From SFTH01 sp051878085 (GTDB lineage Bacteria; Bacillota; Clostridia; Christensenellales; Aristaeellaceae), in assembly GCA_051878085.1 (NCBI GenBank), contig JBJEJN010000060.1:1-15993 (forward strand): a DNA stretch of 15,993 nucleotides, in the 5' to 3' direction. Numbering within the stretch: the stretch's first letter is position 1; the number at the start of each line of letters is the position of its first letter. A program made the position numbers and the translations under genes. Below are positions 7,166 through 15,689 of this stretch, one piece after another. Under the pieces are notes generated by a model. The model made no database searches, was not told where the DNA came from, and was given only the letters and a program-made list of their open reading frames with translations.

Positions 7166-8083
7166 ATGTTCACCACCGACGCACACTGCGACACGCTCTA
7201 CGAAATGACCCTGAAGGGCAGGAAATTTGCGGACTGCCAGATCACGCCCCAGCGCCTGCGCGCGGGCAATATCTCCCTGCAGACCTTCGCCATGTTCACC
7301 AGCTACCGCACCGGTCACCCCTATGAGGACGGCCTTGCGATGAAGGCGACCTTCAAGCGCCTCCCCCTCCCCCAGCTCTGCGGCCAGCTCCCCGAGGAGA
7401 TGCCTGTGGAGCCCACGGCCATCCTGGCCTGCGAGGGCGGCGAGATGCTCAAGGGCGACCTGAATGTGCTGGCGGAGTTCGACGACGACGTTCGCCTGCG
7501 GCTGCTCACCCTCACCTGGAACTTTGAAAACGAGATCGGCACCTCCGCAAAGGTGAACGCCACCGACGGCCTGAAGCCCTTCGGCATCGAGCTGCTTGCC
7601 GAGATGGATCACCGGGGCATCTGCGCCGACGTGTCCCACCTGAACGAGGCAGGATTCTGGGACGTGATCAAGTATGCCAAGCTGCCGCCGGTGGCCTCCC
7701 ACTCCAACTGCCGCTGGCTGTGCGACGTGCCACGGAACCTGTGGAAGGATCAGGTGAAGGCCATCATCGAGCGCGGCGGCTTCATCGGCGTGAACTTCTA
7801 CTCCGACTTCCTAGCCACCAACAGGAAGGCCACGCTGGAGGACGTGCTGCGCAACATCGACGAGATCTGTGCGCTGGGCGGCGAGGACGTGGTGGGCTTC
7901 GGCTCCGACTTCGACGGCATCGACGTCTGGCCGGAGGGGCTGGATCACTCCGGCAAGCTGCCGGAGCTGCTGGAGCTGCTGCGGGAGCGCGGCTACACCC
8001 GGGAACAGCTGGAGAAGATCGCCGGGCGCAACTACTGGCGGGTGCTCAAGACCGCCGAGCGCATGTCCGGCCGCTACGAATGA
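7166..8083 (+). CDS. Membrane-dipeptidase-family (peptidase M19) metallohydrolase
   Basis: The 305-residue protein starts at ATG 7166, with GAGGT nine bases upstream (7152-7156). All the residues expected for the two-zinc site of M19 enzymes are present: HxD at H7/D9 (DAHCDT), bridging E90 (ACEGGE), H158 (DVSHL), H179 (ASHSNCR, with R183), and D248 (GSDFDG). The family hydrolyses dipeptides, including D-amino-acid-containing ones, and some members open beta-lactam-like or cyclic amide bonds. There is no signal peptide, so it acts in the cytoplasm, probably on imported or recycled dipeptides. It is the first gene of a run of five same-strand genes. Its stop codon is one base from the next start codon, which suggests translational coupling. 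Confidence 0.93.
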   Translation: MFTTDAHCDTLYEMTLKGRKFADCQITPQRLRAGNISLQTFAMFTSYRTGHPYEDGLAMKATFKRLPLPQLCGQLPEEMPVEPTAILACEGGEMLKGDLNVLAEFDDDVRLRLLTLTWNFENEIGTSAKVNATDGLKPFGIELLAEMDHRGICADVSHLNEAGFWDVIKYAKLPPVASHSNCRWLCDVPRNLWKDQVKAIIERGGFIGVNFYSDFLATNRKATLEDVLRNIDEICALGGEDVVGFGSDFDGIDVWPEGLDHSGKLPELLELLRERGYTREQLEKIAGRNYWRVLKTAERMSGRYE

Positions 8084-8084
8084 T

Positions 8085-10031
8085 ATGAAGAAAACCATCG
8101 GCATCCTCGCCCACGTGGACGCGGGCAAGACCAGCTTCTCGGAGCAGATCCTCTATCGCGGCGGCGCGATCCGCAGCCTGGGGCGCGTGGATCATCACAA
8201 CGCCTTTCTGGATCTGCACCCCGTGGAGCGCGAACGCGGCATCACCGTGTTCTCCGACCAGGCGGTGATGGATCTGGGCGTGAACCGCTACTACTGGCTG
8301 GACACCCCGGGACACATGGATTTCTCCTCGGAGATGGAGCGCGTGCTGCCGGTGTTGGACTTCGCCGTGCTGATCGTCAGCTGCATCGAGGGCGTGGAGA
8401 GCCACACGGAGACCATCTGGCGACTGCTGGAGAGCTACAATGTGCCCACGCTGATCTTCGTGAACAAGTGCGACCGGATCGACGCGGACTTCGACGCATG
8501 CCTCAACTCCATGCGCCGCCTGCTGTCCCCGGAGATCGCGGATTTCCGGGGCTTTGACGGCACGCAGATGGATGAAACCGCCATCGAGGCCGTCGCCGAA
8601 CGCGACGAGGCGCTGCTGGACCGGCTCGTCGAGGGAGATTATGACTTCGAGTCCTGGCGCGCGGGGCTGGCGAAGGCGCTTGCGGAGCGCCGCCTCTTCC
8701 CCGCCTTCGCGGGCGCGGCCCTCACCGGCGAGGGAATCGACCGCTTCCTGCACGCCATGGACGCGATCACCGACACCGATTACGATGCGTATGCCGCCGA
8801 ACCCTTCTCCGCGCGGGTCTACAAGCTTCGCCACGACGATTCCGGCGCGCGCATGGTCTACCTGAAGCTGCTCTCCGGCAGCCTCGCGCCCCGGCAGGAG
8901 ATCGCCACGCCCGCGGGGCCCTGCAAGGTCGGCGAGCTGCGGCTGCGCCACGGCGGACGCAGTCTGCCCGTCGCCGAGGCCCGTGCGGGCGACCTGATCT
9001 GCCTCGCGGGACTTGCGGGCGTGTCCCCCGGGGACGGACTGGGTGCGCTCAGCGGAACCCACGCCGCGCTGCGCACCGAGCCGCTGCTGCAAATCTCGGT
9101 GGATGCGGGGCCGCAGGTTCCCCGCACGAAGCTCCTGCAAGCGCTGCGCATGCTCGAAGAGGAGGACCCGGAGCTGCGGGTGGAGTGCAGCGACGGCGGC
9201 GACGTGCGCCTGCGGGTGATGGGCGGCATCCAGACGGAGATTCTGGGCCGCCTGGCGCTGGACCGCTTCGGCATGCAGCTGAACTTCGGCCCACCGCGCA
9301 TCCTGTACATGGAGACCATCGCCACACCCGCCGTCGGTATCGGTCACTACGAGCCGCTGAAGCACTACGCCGAGGTCTGGCTGCGGCTGTCGCCCGGGCC
9401 GAGGGGCAGCGGCGTGACCTTTGCATCCAAGTGCCACGTGGACGCGCTTGCGCTGAACTGGCAGCGGCTGATCGAGACCCACGTGTTCGAGCGCACCCAT
9501 CCGGGCGTGCTCACCGGCGCGCCGCTGACGGACGTGCACATCGATCTGATCGCGGGCCGCGCCCATCTGAAGCACACCGAGGGCGGCGACTTCCGCCAGG
9601 CCACCTACCGCGCCATCCGCAACGGCCTGATGCAGGCCCAGTCCCTGCTGCTGGAGCCGATCGTGCGCTTCTCGCTGCGCATGCCGTCGGCGTGTTACGG
9701 AAAGGTGACCGGAGATCTCATTCGCATGCACGCCCAGACGGGGGAGAGCCGGATGCTGGACGACTGGATGTGCGTGGAGGGCGAGTGCCCCTTCCGGGAG
9801 TTCTACGCCTATCCCGAAGCCTTCCGCGCAGCCACCCACGGCCGGGGTAGCTTGAACTACGCCCTCGCGCGCTATGCCCCGGTGGAAAAGCCCGAGGACA
9901 TCATCCGGGAGGCCCGCTACAATCCGCTGGAGGCGGACAGCCCGGATTCGGTATTCTGCTCCCACGGCGCGGGCTACAGCGTTCCCTGGAACGAGGTGCG
10001 CGCCCACGCCCACTGTCAGGTGGAACTGTAA
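8085..10031 (+). CDS. TetM-like translational GTPase (ribosomal-protection-protein family)
   Basis: The 648-residue protein is close to the ~640 residues of Tet(M)/Tet(O). The G domain is complete: AHVDAGKTS (9-17), RGIT (51-54), DTPGH (73-77), NKCD (127-130). EF-G-like domains II to V follow. It belongs with EF-G-derived factors that act on the ribosome. In Tet(M) the domain IV loop YSPVSTPADFR pushes tetracycline out. The matching segment here is residues 493-504 (AHLKHTEGGDFR), with Lys496 where I align the key proline, so resistance is uncertain. The start at ATG 8085 has no clear ribosome binding site and sits one base after the dipeptidase stop, so re-initiation is likely. Similar TetM-like factors of unknown function are, to my knowledge, chromosomal in many Clostridia. 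Composition matches the neighbours, with no sign of recent transfer. Confidence 0.85.
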   Translation: MKKTIGILAHVDAGKTSFSEQILYRGGAIRSLGRVDHHNAFLDLHPVERERGITVFSDQAVMDLGVNRYYWLDTPGHMDFSSEMERVLPVLDFAVLIVSCIEGVESHTETIWRLLESYNVPTLIFVNKCDRIDADFDACLNSMRRLLSPEIADFRGFDGTQMDETAIEAVAERDEALLDRLVEGDYDFESWRAGLAKALAERRLFPAFAGAALTGEGIDRFLHAMDAITDTDYDAYAAEPFSARVYKLRHDDSGARMVYLKLLSGSLAPRQEIATPAGPCKVGELRLRHGGRSLPVAEARAGDLICLAGLAGVSPGDGLGALSGTHAALRTEPLLQISVDAGPQVPRTKLLQALRMLEEEDPELRVECSDGGDVRLRVMGGIQTEILGRLALDRFGMQLNFGPPRILYMETIATPAVGIGHYEPLKHYAEVWLRLSPGPRGSGVTFASKCHVDALALNWQRLIETHVFERTHPGVLTGAPLTDVHIDLIAGRAHLKHTEGGDFRQATYRAIRNGLMQAQSLLLEPIVRFSLRMPSACYGKVTGDLIRMHAQTGESRMLDDWMCVEGECPFREFYAYPEAFRAATHGRGSLNYALARYAPVEKPEDIIREARYNPLEADSPDSVFCSHGAGYSVPWNEVRAHAHCQVEL

Positions 10032-10041
10032 GGAGGACAAT

Positions 10042-11175
10042 ATGAAGAACCCCAACCGCGCGTCGGAGCGCCGCATTGCGCGCCTGATCGCCTTCGGCGT
10101 GATCCTCTACGCCGTCGTGATGAACCTCAACCGCGTGAGCTCCGCGCTCAGCTGGGTGCTGGGCGTGTTCTCATCCATACTCATCGGCCTGGTGGCCGCG
10201 CTGATCCTGGACGTGCCGATGCACGGCTTCGAGCGCCTGTTCGCTCGCATGGATCGCAGGGGCCGCACCTCCGAGAAGCTGCGCAGGACCCTTTCCCTGG
10301 TTCTCGCCGTGGTCGCCGTGCCGCTGGTGCTGTTCGTGCTGCTGCGCTTTATCGTGCCCCAGTTCATCAACGCCGTGACCAACGTCATCGTCATCGTGCA
10401 GACCAACGAGGACAAGATCGTGGAGTTCTTCGGCCGGGTGGGGCTGGAGCCCGAGTTCATCACCGGAAAGATCACGGAAATCGGCGACTGGATCCGCAAC
10501 AACCTGAGCACCATCTTCGGCACGGCCTTTACCACCGTCACCAGCATGGTCAGCTCCATCTCCGATGTGGTGCTGGCGATCATCCTGGCCATCTACATCC
10601 TCGCGGACAAGGTCAACATCCGCCGCCAGGCCAGGAACACCGTGCTGGCCTTTCTGCCGGAGCGCGCCTCGGCGTATCTGCTTCGCTGCATTCAGATGTT
10701 CGTCACCACCTTCCGCACCTTCCTGTCGCTGCAGTGCCTGGAGGCGATGATTCTGGGCGTGCTGATTCTGGTGAGCATGCTCATCTTCCGCGTGCCCTAC
10801 GCAGTCACCATCGCCTGCATGACCGCGCTGCTGGCGCTGATCCCCTACGTGGGCGCGTACCTCTCGCTGGCCATCGGCTGCGTGCTGATCGTCACCATCT
10901 CGCCCATGAAGGCGCTGATCTTCGTCATCATCTTCCTGGTGGCCCAGCAGGTGGAGGGCAACCTGATCTATCCCCGCGTGGTGGGCAAGTCGGTGGGCCT
11001 GCCGGCCTACGTTACCCTGTCCGCCGTGATGGTGGGCGGCGCTCTGGCGGGCATTCCCGGCATGTTCTTCGTCATTCCCGTGGCCTCGGTGGCCTACGAG
11101 CTGCTGCGGGAGGCCGTGCAGCGCCGCAACGCCGTGCGCAAGGCGGAGCGCGCCATGCAGGAGCAGCAGCCGTGA
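10042..11175 (+). CDS. AI-2E-family transporter (YdjZ/TqsA/PerM-type membrane protein)
   Basis: The 377-residue protein starts at ATG 10042, with AGGAGG at 10031-10036, 10 bases after the previous stop. It shows the typical layout: two to three N-terminal helices, a central hydrophilic region with an amphipathic stretch (about 115-175), then a C-terminal bundle. Hallmarks are PYVGAYLS (268-275) and QQVEGNLIYPRVVGKSVGLP (302-321). Members export small molecules (AI-2 in E. coli TqsA) or act as Na+/H+ antiporters; most are uncharacterised and their substrates vary. The C-terminus is short and basic. Its TGA stop overlaps the GTG start of the next gene by 3 bases. The substrate cannot be inferred. 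Confidence 0.9.
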   Translation: MKNPNRASERRIARLIAFGVILYAVVMNLNRVSSALSWVLGVFSSILIGLVAALILDVPMHGFERLFARMDRRGRTSEKLRRTLSLVLAVVAVPLVLFVLLRFIVPQFINAVTNVIVIVQTNEDKIVEFFGRVGLEPEFITGKITEIGDWIRNNLSTIFGTAFTTVTSMVSSISDVVLAIILAIYILADKVNIRRQARNTVLAFLPERASAYLLRCIQMFVTTFRTFLSLQCLEAMILGVLILVSMLIFRVPYAVTIACMTALLALIPYVGAYLSLAIGCVLIVTISPMKALIFVIIFLVAQQVEGNLIYPRVVGKSVGLPAYVTLSAVMVGGALAGIPGMFFVIPVASVAYELLREAVQRRNAVRKAERAMQEQQP

Positions 11176-12470
11176 GCGCGGAATACGAGGCCGTGGAGGG
11201 CGTGCCCTCCGGGCTGATCGCCTGCACGCTGGGCGGCGCGGAGATGCACATCCTGCGCATCTCGCCCCGCAGTCTGGAGCTGCGCACCGATGGGGTGCTT
11301 CCCGCCGGTGCGCCCCTTGTGCTGTCCTTCTACCACCCCGAGCGGGGCCTGTACACCCGCCTGGAGGTCGAATATGCCCTGTCCGGGCCGCTGCGCCGTG
11401 AAAGCTTCGGTGCGTCGGTCCGGCTTTGCATTTCTGACCCGCAATATGCCGCCGCTGTGCGCCGATCTCTTGCCGACCTCGCAGATTACGTGCGCTGGCG
11501 CTGCGAGGGCGGAATGGAGCGCTGCACGCAGGAACTGACGGACTGCCCCGATCTGACCGACGATAACTGCTGCGCAAGCCTTGCGGAGCAGTACGACGAA
11601 TGGTTCGGCGACGGCGCGCCCATCGTACCCGACCCGCAGGGGCGCGAGCCGGCCCTGACCCTCGGCGATCCCGATCAGTGGGATGCCTTCCTGCACCGGG
11701 GCGATGCGTCTCTGTGGACGGTCCATGCCGACAGCCGGGGTGTTCCGCGCAGCCTGTTCCCCCGAGAGGAACCACGGCGACTGTACATCGGCAGCGCAAG
11801 CTGTTCCGAGCTGTTCCCGGAGCTGGCGTGCCTGTCGGAGCTGCTTGACAAGGCAGCAAGAGATGGCCTCGCCGTCACGCTGCTGCTTCCGCCGCTGCGG
11901 ACGGGTTCTGTCCATCGGATGGACGCGCTCATGGAGCTGCTTGCCTCCCGAAATCAGCGTATTGAACTTGCGGTGAACGACTGGGGCATGCTGGAGCGCG
12001 CCGCGAAGCGCCCGGACTGCGCAGAATTGGTACTTGGGCCGCTGCTCAACAAGCTGCGTCAGGATCCGCGCATGGTCTGGAAGCCCGGCTATGAAGCGCA
12101 CAGCAACCTCTTTGCAGAAAACAGCCTGAACGACCCCGCGTTTCGCGACTTTCTGGGAGAACTTGGCGTATATCGCTTCGAGTACGAGGCCTGCGGGCGA
12201 GAGATTCGCATCCCGGAGGGCAGGCACAGCCTGCACCTGCCCTTCTGCCACACCAATGTCTCCGCCTGGTGCACGCTCAAGGCCCGCTGCGAGACGGGCA
12301 AGCGCGGCGCACAGGGCCCGGTGGAGGATTGTCCGGGCTTTTGCAGGGAGAACGCCTTTCTGTACCCGAGGCCATTGAGACTGTTCGGGCGTGGAAACGC
12401 CCTGTTGATGCTGAATCGTAGCGTGGAGGTACTGCCGCCGCAGATCGACCGTCTGGTATACAATCTCTGA
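11172..12470 (+). CDS. UbiV-like U32-family protein with extra N-terminal domain
   Basis: The 432-residue protein starts at GTG 11172, overlapping the previous stop (GTGA). Residues ~1-95 look like a small beta-barrel of PilZ type (hydrophobic strands around HILRISPRSLELRTD), but the c-di-GMP-binding RxxxR and D/NxSxxG residues are not evident. Residues 105-145 are cysteine-rich (C111, C118, C125, C133, C134). From about 200 on it resembles the U32/UbiV barrel. IGSASCSEL (C211) and SAWCTLKAR...DCPGFC (C367, C387, C391) match, in order and spacing, the four [4Fe-4S] ligands of E. coli UbiV (C39, C180, C193, C197, recalled from the literature), and a final LLMLN resembles the VLNG of UbiV. Known pairs UbiU-UbiV and YhbU-YhbV act as heterodimers. 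The partner is likely the next gene. Family membership is moderately sure; the reaction is unknown. Confidence 0.7.
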   Translation: MSAEYEAVEGVPSGLIACTLGGAEMHILRISPRSLELRTDGVLPAGAPLVLSFYHPERGLYTRLEVEYALSGPLRRESFGASVRLCISDPQYAAAVRRSLADLADYVRWRCEGGMERCTQELTDCPDLTDDNCCASLAEQYDEWFGDGAPIVPDPQGREPALTLGDPDQWDAFLHRGDASLWTVHADSRGVPRSLFPREEPRRLYIGSASCSELFPELACLSELLDKAARDGLAVTLLLPPLRTGSVHRMDALMELLASRNQRIELAVNDWGMLERAAKRPDCAELVLGPLLNKLRQDPRMVWKPGYEAHSNLFAENSLNDPAFRDFLGELGVYRFEYEACGREIRIPEGRHSLHLPFCHTNVSAWCTLKARCETGKRGAQGPVEDCPGFCRENAFLYPRPLRLFGRGNALLMLNRSVEVLPPQIDRLVYNL

Positions 12471-12482
12471 GGGAGGTGCCCG

Positions 12483-13400
12483 ATGCATGATATGAAGATC
12501 ACCGCCGGGCTGGGCGCGCTGGAGAACCTGCCGCGACTGGCCGCTGCGGGCGCGGACGAGGTCTTTTGCGGCTACGTGCCCATATCCTGGCTGGAGAAGT
12601 ACGGCAATTTCACGCCCCTGAACCGCCGCGAGGTGCTGCTGCAGGGCCTTCAGATCGACTCGTTGTCCGATCTCAAGCTGCTCAGGCGCATGGCGGATGA
12701 CAGCGGTGTGGAGGTTGCGCTCACCTTCAACGCCCTCTATTACCTGCCTGAGCAGCTTCCCCTGCTCTGTAATCTGTTCGGAGAATTGAAGCAGATCGGG
12801 CTTGACCGCTGGATCCTGGCCGATCCGGCGCTTATGCTGCATCTGAAGCAGAACAGGATCGGCGGGCACATCCATCTCAGCGGCGAGGCGGGCTGCTTCA
12901 GTCCCGACGCGCTGACCTTCTTCAGCAGGCTGGGCGTCGAGCGCTGCATCTTTCCGCGCAAGATGACCCCGGAGGAGATGGCCGCCTGCATCGCCACCGC
13001 GCCGGGGCTGGAGTGCGAGGCCTTTGCGCTCAACGAAAACTGCCACTTCTCCGGCGCGCACTGCCTGAGCCTGCACTGCGACGAGCTGGAGGCGCTGTGC
13101 CGCGTGCCCTACCGCGCCGTCGGGCCGGACTACACCGCGCCGGGCGAACCCGCATCCCCAGCGGAGGACGGCTTCGGAGCCAGCGGCTGCAGCCTGTGCG
13201 CGCTTCCACGGCTGCGCCGCGCGGGCGTGACCCATCTGAAGGTGGTGGGGCGGGGGAGCCACATCGACTGGATCGAGCGCGACGTGCGCATGCTGCGTCG
13301 GGCGCTGGACATGGACGGTACAGCGCCGGAGGAGCTTCGCCGGGAGCTGCTGGGAAACCGATGCAGCGGCGCGTGCTACTACCCCGCTCCGGGGCGCTGA
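12483..13400 (+). CDS. U32-family (UbiU/YhbU-like) iron-sulfur protein
   Basis: The 305-residue protein starts at ATG 12483, six bases after GGGAGG (12471-12476); the ATG at 12492 would be too far. It shows the U32 barrel start (AAGADEVFCGY), ILADPALM, HIHLSGEAG and LKVVGRG. Cysteines C187 and C194 (ENCHFSGAHC) align with UbiU C169 and C176, and C236/C239 (GCSLCAL) probably complete a [4Fe-4S] site; C294 and C298 form a further CxxxC near the end. 'Peptidase U32' is largely a historical name: characterised members hydroxylate substrates without oxygen (UbiUV) or modify RNA (RlhA, TrhP). It directly follows the UbiV-like gene, as expected for a heterodimer. Ubiquinone is not made by Clostridia, so the substrate must differ. 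Confidence 0.82.
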   Translation: MHDMKITAGLGALENLPRLAAAGADEVFCGYVPISWLEKYGNFTPLNRREVLLQGLQIDSLSDLKLLRRMADDSGVEVALTFNALYYLPEQLPLLCNLFGELKQIGLDRWILADPALMLHLKQNRIGGHIHLSGEAGCFSPDALTFFSRLGVERCIFPRKMTPEEMAACIATAPGLECEAFALNENCHFSGAHCLSLHCDELEALCRVPYRAVGPDYTAPGEPASPAEDGFGASGCSLCALPRLRRAGVTHLKVVGRGSHIDWIERDVRMLRRALDMDGTAPEELRRELLGNRCSGACYYPAPGR

Positions 13401-13421
13401 ACCTGCCGCATATTTCAAAAT

Positions 13422-13442
13422 CAGGAAGTTTCTGCTTTTTTT
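13422..13442 (+). terminator. Weak intrinsic terminator after the U32 pair
   Basis: CAGGA (13422-13426) pairs with TTCTG (13430-13434) around a 3-base loop, with one G-U pair. It is followed by C and seven Ts (13436-13442). The stem is short, so read-through into the next gene is possible. Confidence 0.4.
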
Positions 13443-13451
13443 CTGTGCAAC

Positions 13452-13481
13452 GCAGGAATTCCATATATCCCCGTAGAAAGA
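13452..13481 (+). promoter_or_regulatory. Sigma-H-like promoter of the Spo0A-like gene
   Basis: GCAGGAATT (13452-13460) matches the full sigma-H -35 consensus RnAGGAwWW. After 12 bases comes GTAGAAAGA (13473-13481), which fits the -10 consensus RnnGAATww except at two positions. In Bacillus subtilis the inducible spo0A promoter is sigma-H dependent. A start near 13488 would suit translation from ATG 13518. A sigma-A promoter is not obvious here. Confidence 0.5.
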
Positions 13482-13517
13482 AAAAGAGATGTGAGCAGAT
13501 TCGCAGGGGTGAGCAGC

Positions 13518-14255
13518 ATGATGCGTCGAATGGAGACGGCGGTCGCCGCCTCGGCCACGCCGGTGGCGCAGCGGCAGTTGATCCATGCGCTCTCCTGCGC
13601 CGGCATCGAGCTGCTCGCCTTCGCCAGAGACGGCCAGACCGCCTGGAGCCTGCTGGAGGCGCACAGGCCGGATCTGCTGGCCGTTGATCTGGAGCTTCCG
13701 GCGCTGGACGGTGCGCAGCTTGCGCGGCGCGCGCTTTGCAGCCATGCGCTCCCGGTGCGGCCCGCGGTGCTGCTGATGCACTACCCCGAGTTCGCGGTGC
13801 CGGACGCTTTTCTGCTGGAACAGGCGGGCGCGGTGCTGCTGGAGAAGCCCGTGCAAGCGGAGCGCTTCGCCGCCGCCATCGACCGGCTGCGCAGCGACGG
13901 ACTGCGCTTCCGCCCAGAGGAGTGCGACCGGGTCGACCAGTTGCTCAATGAGCTTGGCGTGCCGCAGCATTTAGGCCGCGACTGCCTTCGAGCTGCGATC
14001 CTGCTCTGTGCGGCAGACGTTCGCGCCATACACAGCCTCTCTGCGCGGGTCTATCCCGCCGCAGGGGAGAGCTGCGGCTGCACAGCGCAACAGGCGGAGC
14101 GCGCCATGCGTCACGCCATCAGCCTCGCATGGCGAAGCGATCAGGTGGACAACCAATACCGTATCTTTGCGGATACAATCGACGCGGGGCGCGGACAGCC
14201 CACATGCGGTGAAATGATTTCGCGCCTGGCGGATATACTACGTTTGGAGGGATGA
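13518..14255 (+). CDS. Divergent Spo0A-like response regulator
   Basis: The 245-residue protein is slightly shorter than Spo0A (~267). ATG 13518 is chosen because AGGGG (13505-13509) lies 8 bases upstream and the receiver then begins where Spo0A does; GTG 13491 is possible but has only a weak site. The receiver (about 5-125) keeps the phospho-acceptor-like Asp57 (AVDLELPALDG) and Lys110 (LLEKP). The acidic Mg-binding pair is replaced (AVAASAT instead of VCVADDN), and the switch Thr position reads His. Residues ~138-245 match the Spo0A output domain: LNELGVPQHL, LRAAI, ARVYP, QQAERAMRHAISLAW, IFADT, GQPTCGEMISRLAD. Several recognition-helix residues that are nearly invariant in true Spo0A differ (TTPSRVERAIRHA is CTAQQAERAMRHA here). 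It is either a paralogue or the drifted Spo0A of a lineage with altered sporulation. deoB follows after 3 bases. Confidence 0.8.
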   Translation: MMRRMETAVAASATPVAQRQLIHALSCAGIELLAFARDGQTAWSLLEAHRPDLLAVDLELPALDGAQLARRALCSHALPVRPAVLLMHYPEFAVPDAFLLEQAGAVLLEKPVQAERFAAAIDRLRSDGLRFRPEECDRVDQLLNELGVPQHLGRDCLRAAILLCAADVRAIHSLSARVYPAAGESCGCTAQQAERAMRHAISLAWRSDQVDNQYRIFADTIDAGRGQPTCGEMISRLADILRLEG

Positions 14256-14258
14256 GAC

Positions 14259-15443
<1,185 letters not shown>

Positions 15444-15450
15444 TCCCGAT

Positions 15451-15484
15451 GACAGCGACCGATTCTTCTGAATCGGTCGCTGTC
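15451..15484 (+). terminator. Perfect 15-bp hairpin after deoB
   Basis: GACAGCGACCGATTC (15451-15465) pairs perfectly with GAATCGGTCGCTGTC (15470-15484) around loop TTCT, 7 bases after the deoB stop. No T-run follows directly; the first is TTTTT at about 15514-15518. A second small stem (15484-15489 with 15494-15499) abuts it. It may end transcription inefficiently or shield the mRNA 3' end. Confidence 0.6.
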
Positions 15485-15597
15485 TGCATGTGAATGCAGC
15501 TCCCATTGTGGACTTTTTGCAGCCGCATCCGATCAAAACCGCCAAAAATGCGCCCCGACTTCGACTGCATTTTACCAAAAATACACTTGAAAAACAC

Positions 15598-15626
15598 TTG
15601 TACTTCTCCGGAGATTGGGGTACAAT
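15598..15626 (+). promoter_or_regulatory. Sigma-A promoter of gap
   Basis: A -10 TACAAT (15621-15626) lies 17 bases after a poorly conserved -35 TTGTAC (15598-15603), in an AT-richer stretch. Transcription would begin near 15633, leaving a leader of about 57 bases. Confidence 0.65.
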
Positions 15627-15638
15627 ATGTATGTAATC

Positions 15639-15668
15639 TGGGTAGTTTGGATTGAATCCATTGCCCCA
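15639..15668 (+). other. Small hairpin in the gap leader
   Basis: TGGAT (15648-15652) pairs with ATCCA (15656-15660), flanked by TGGG (15639-15642) with CCCA (15665-15668). It lies just before the ribosome binding site and may stabilise the transcript. Support is only base pairing. Confidence 0.3.
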
Positions 15669-15689
15669 TGAATTTAGGAGGTTTTTATC

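Noticed and set aside
8085..10031. Acquired tetracycline-resistance gene on a mobile element
   Set aside because: There is no conjugation, integrase or tet-leader sequence, composition matches the surroundings, and the key loop proline is missing.
11094..13970. Very long minus-strand open frame (958 codons), and similar antisense frames at 8046-10076 and 4236-5801
   Set aside because: They lie opposite well-supported genes, have low-complexity Gln/His/Gly/Ala/Val-rich translations typical of antisense to GC-rich codons, and lack ribosome binding sites or recognisable domains.
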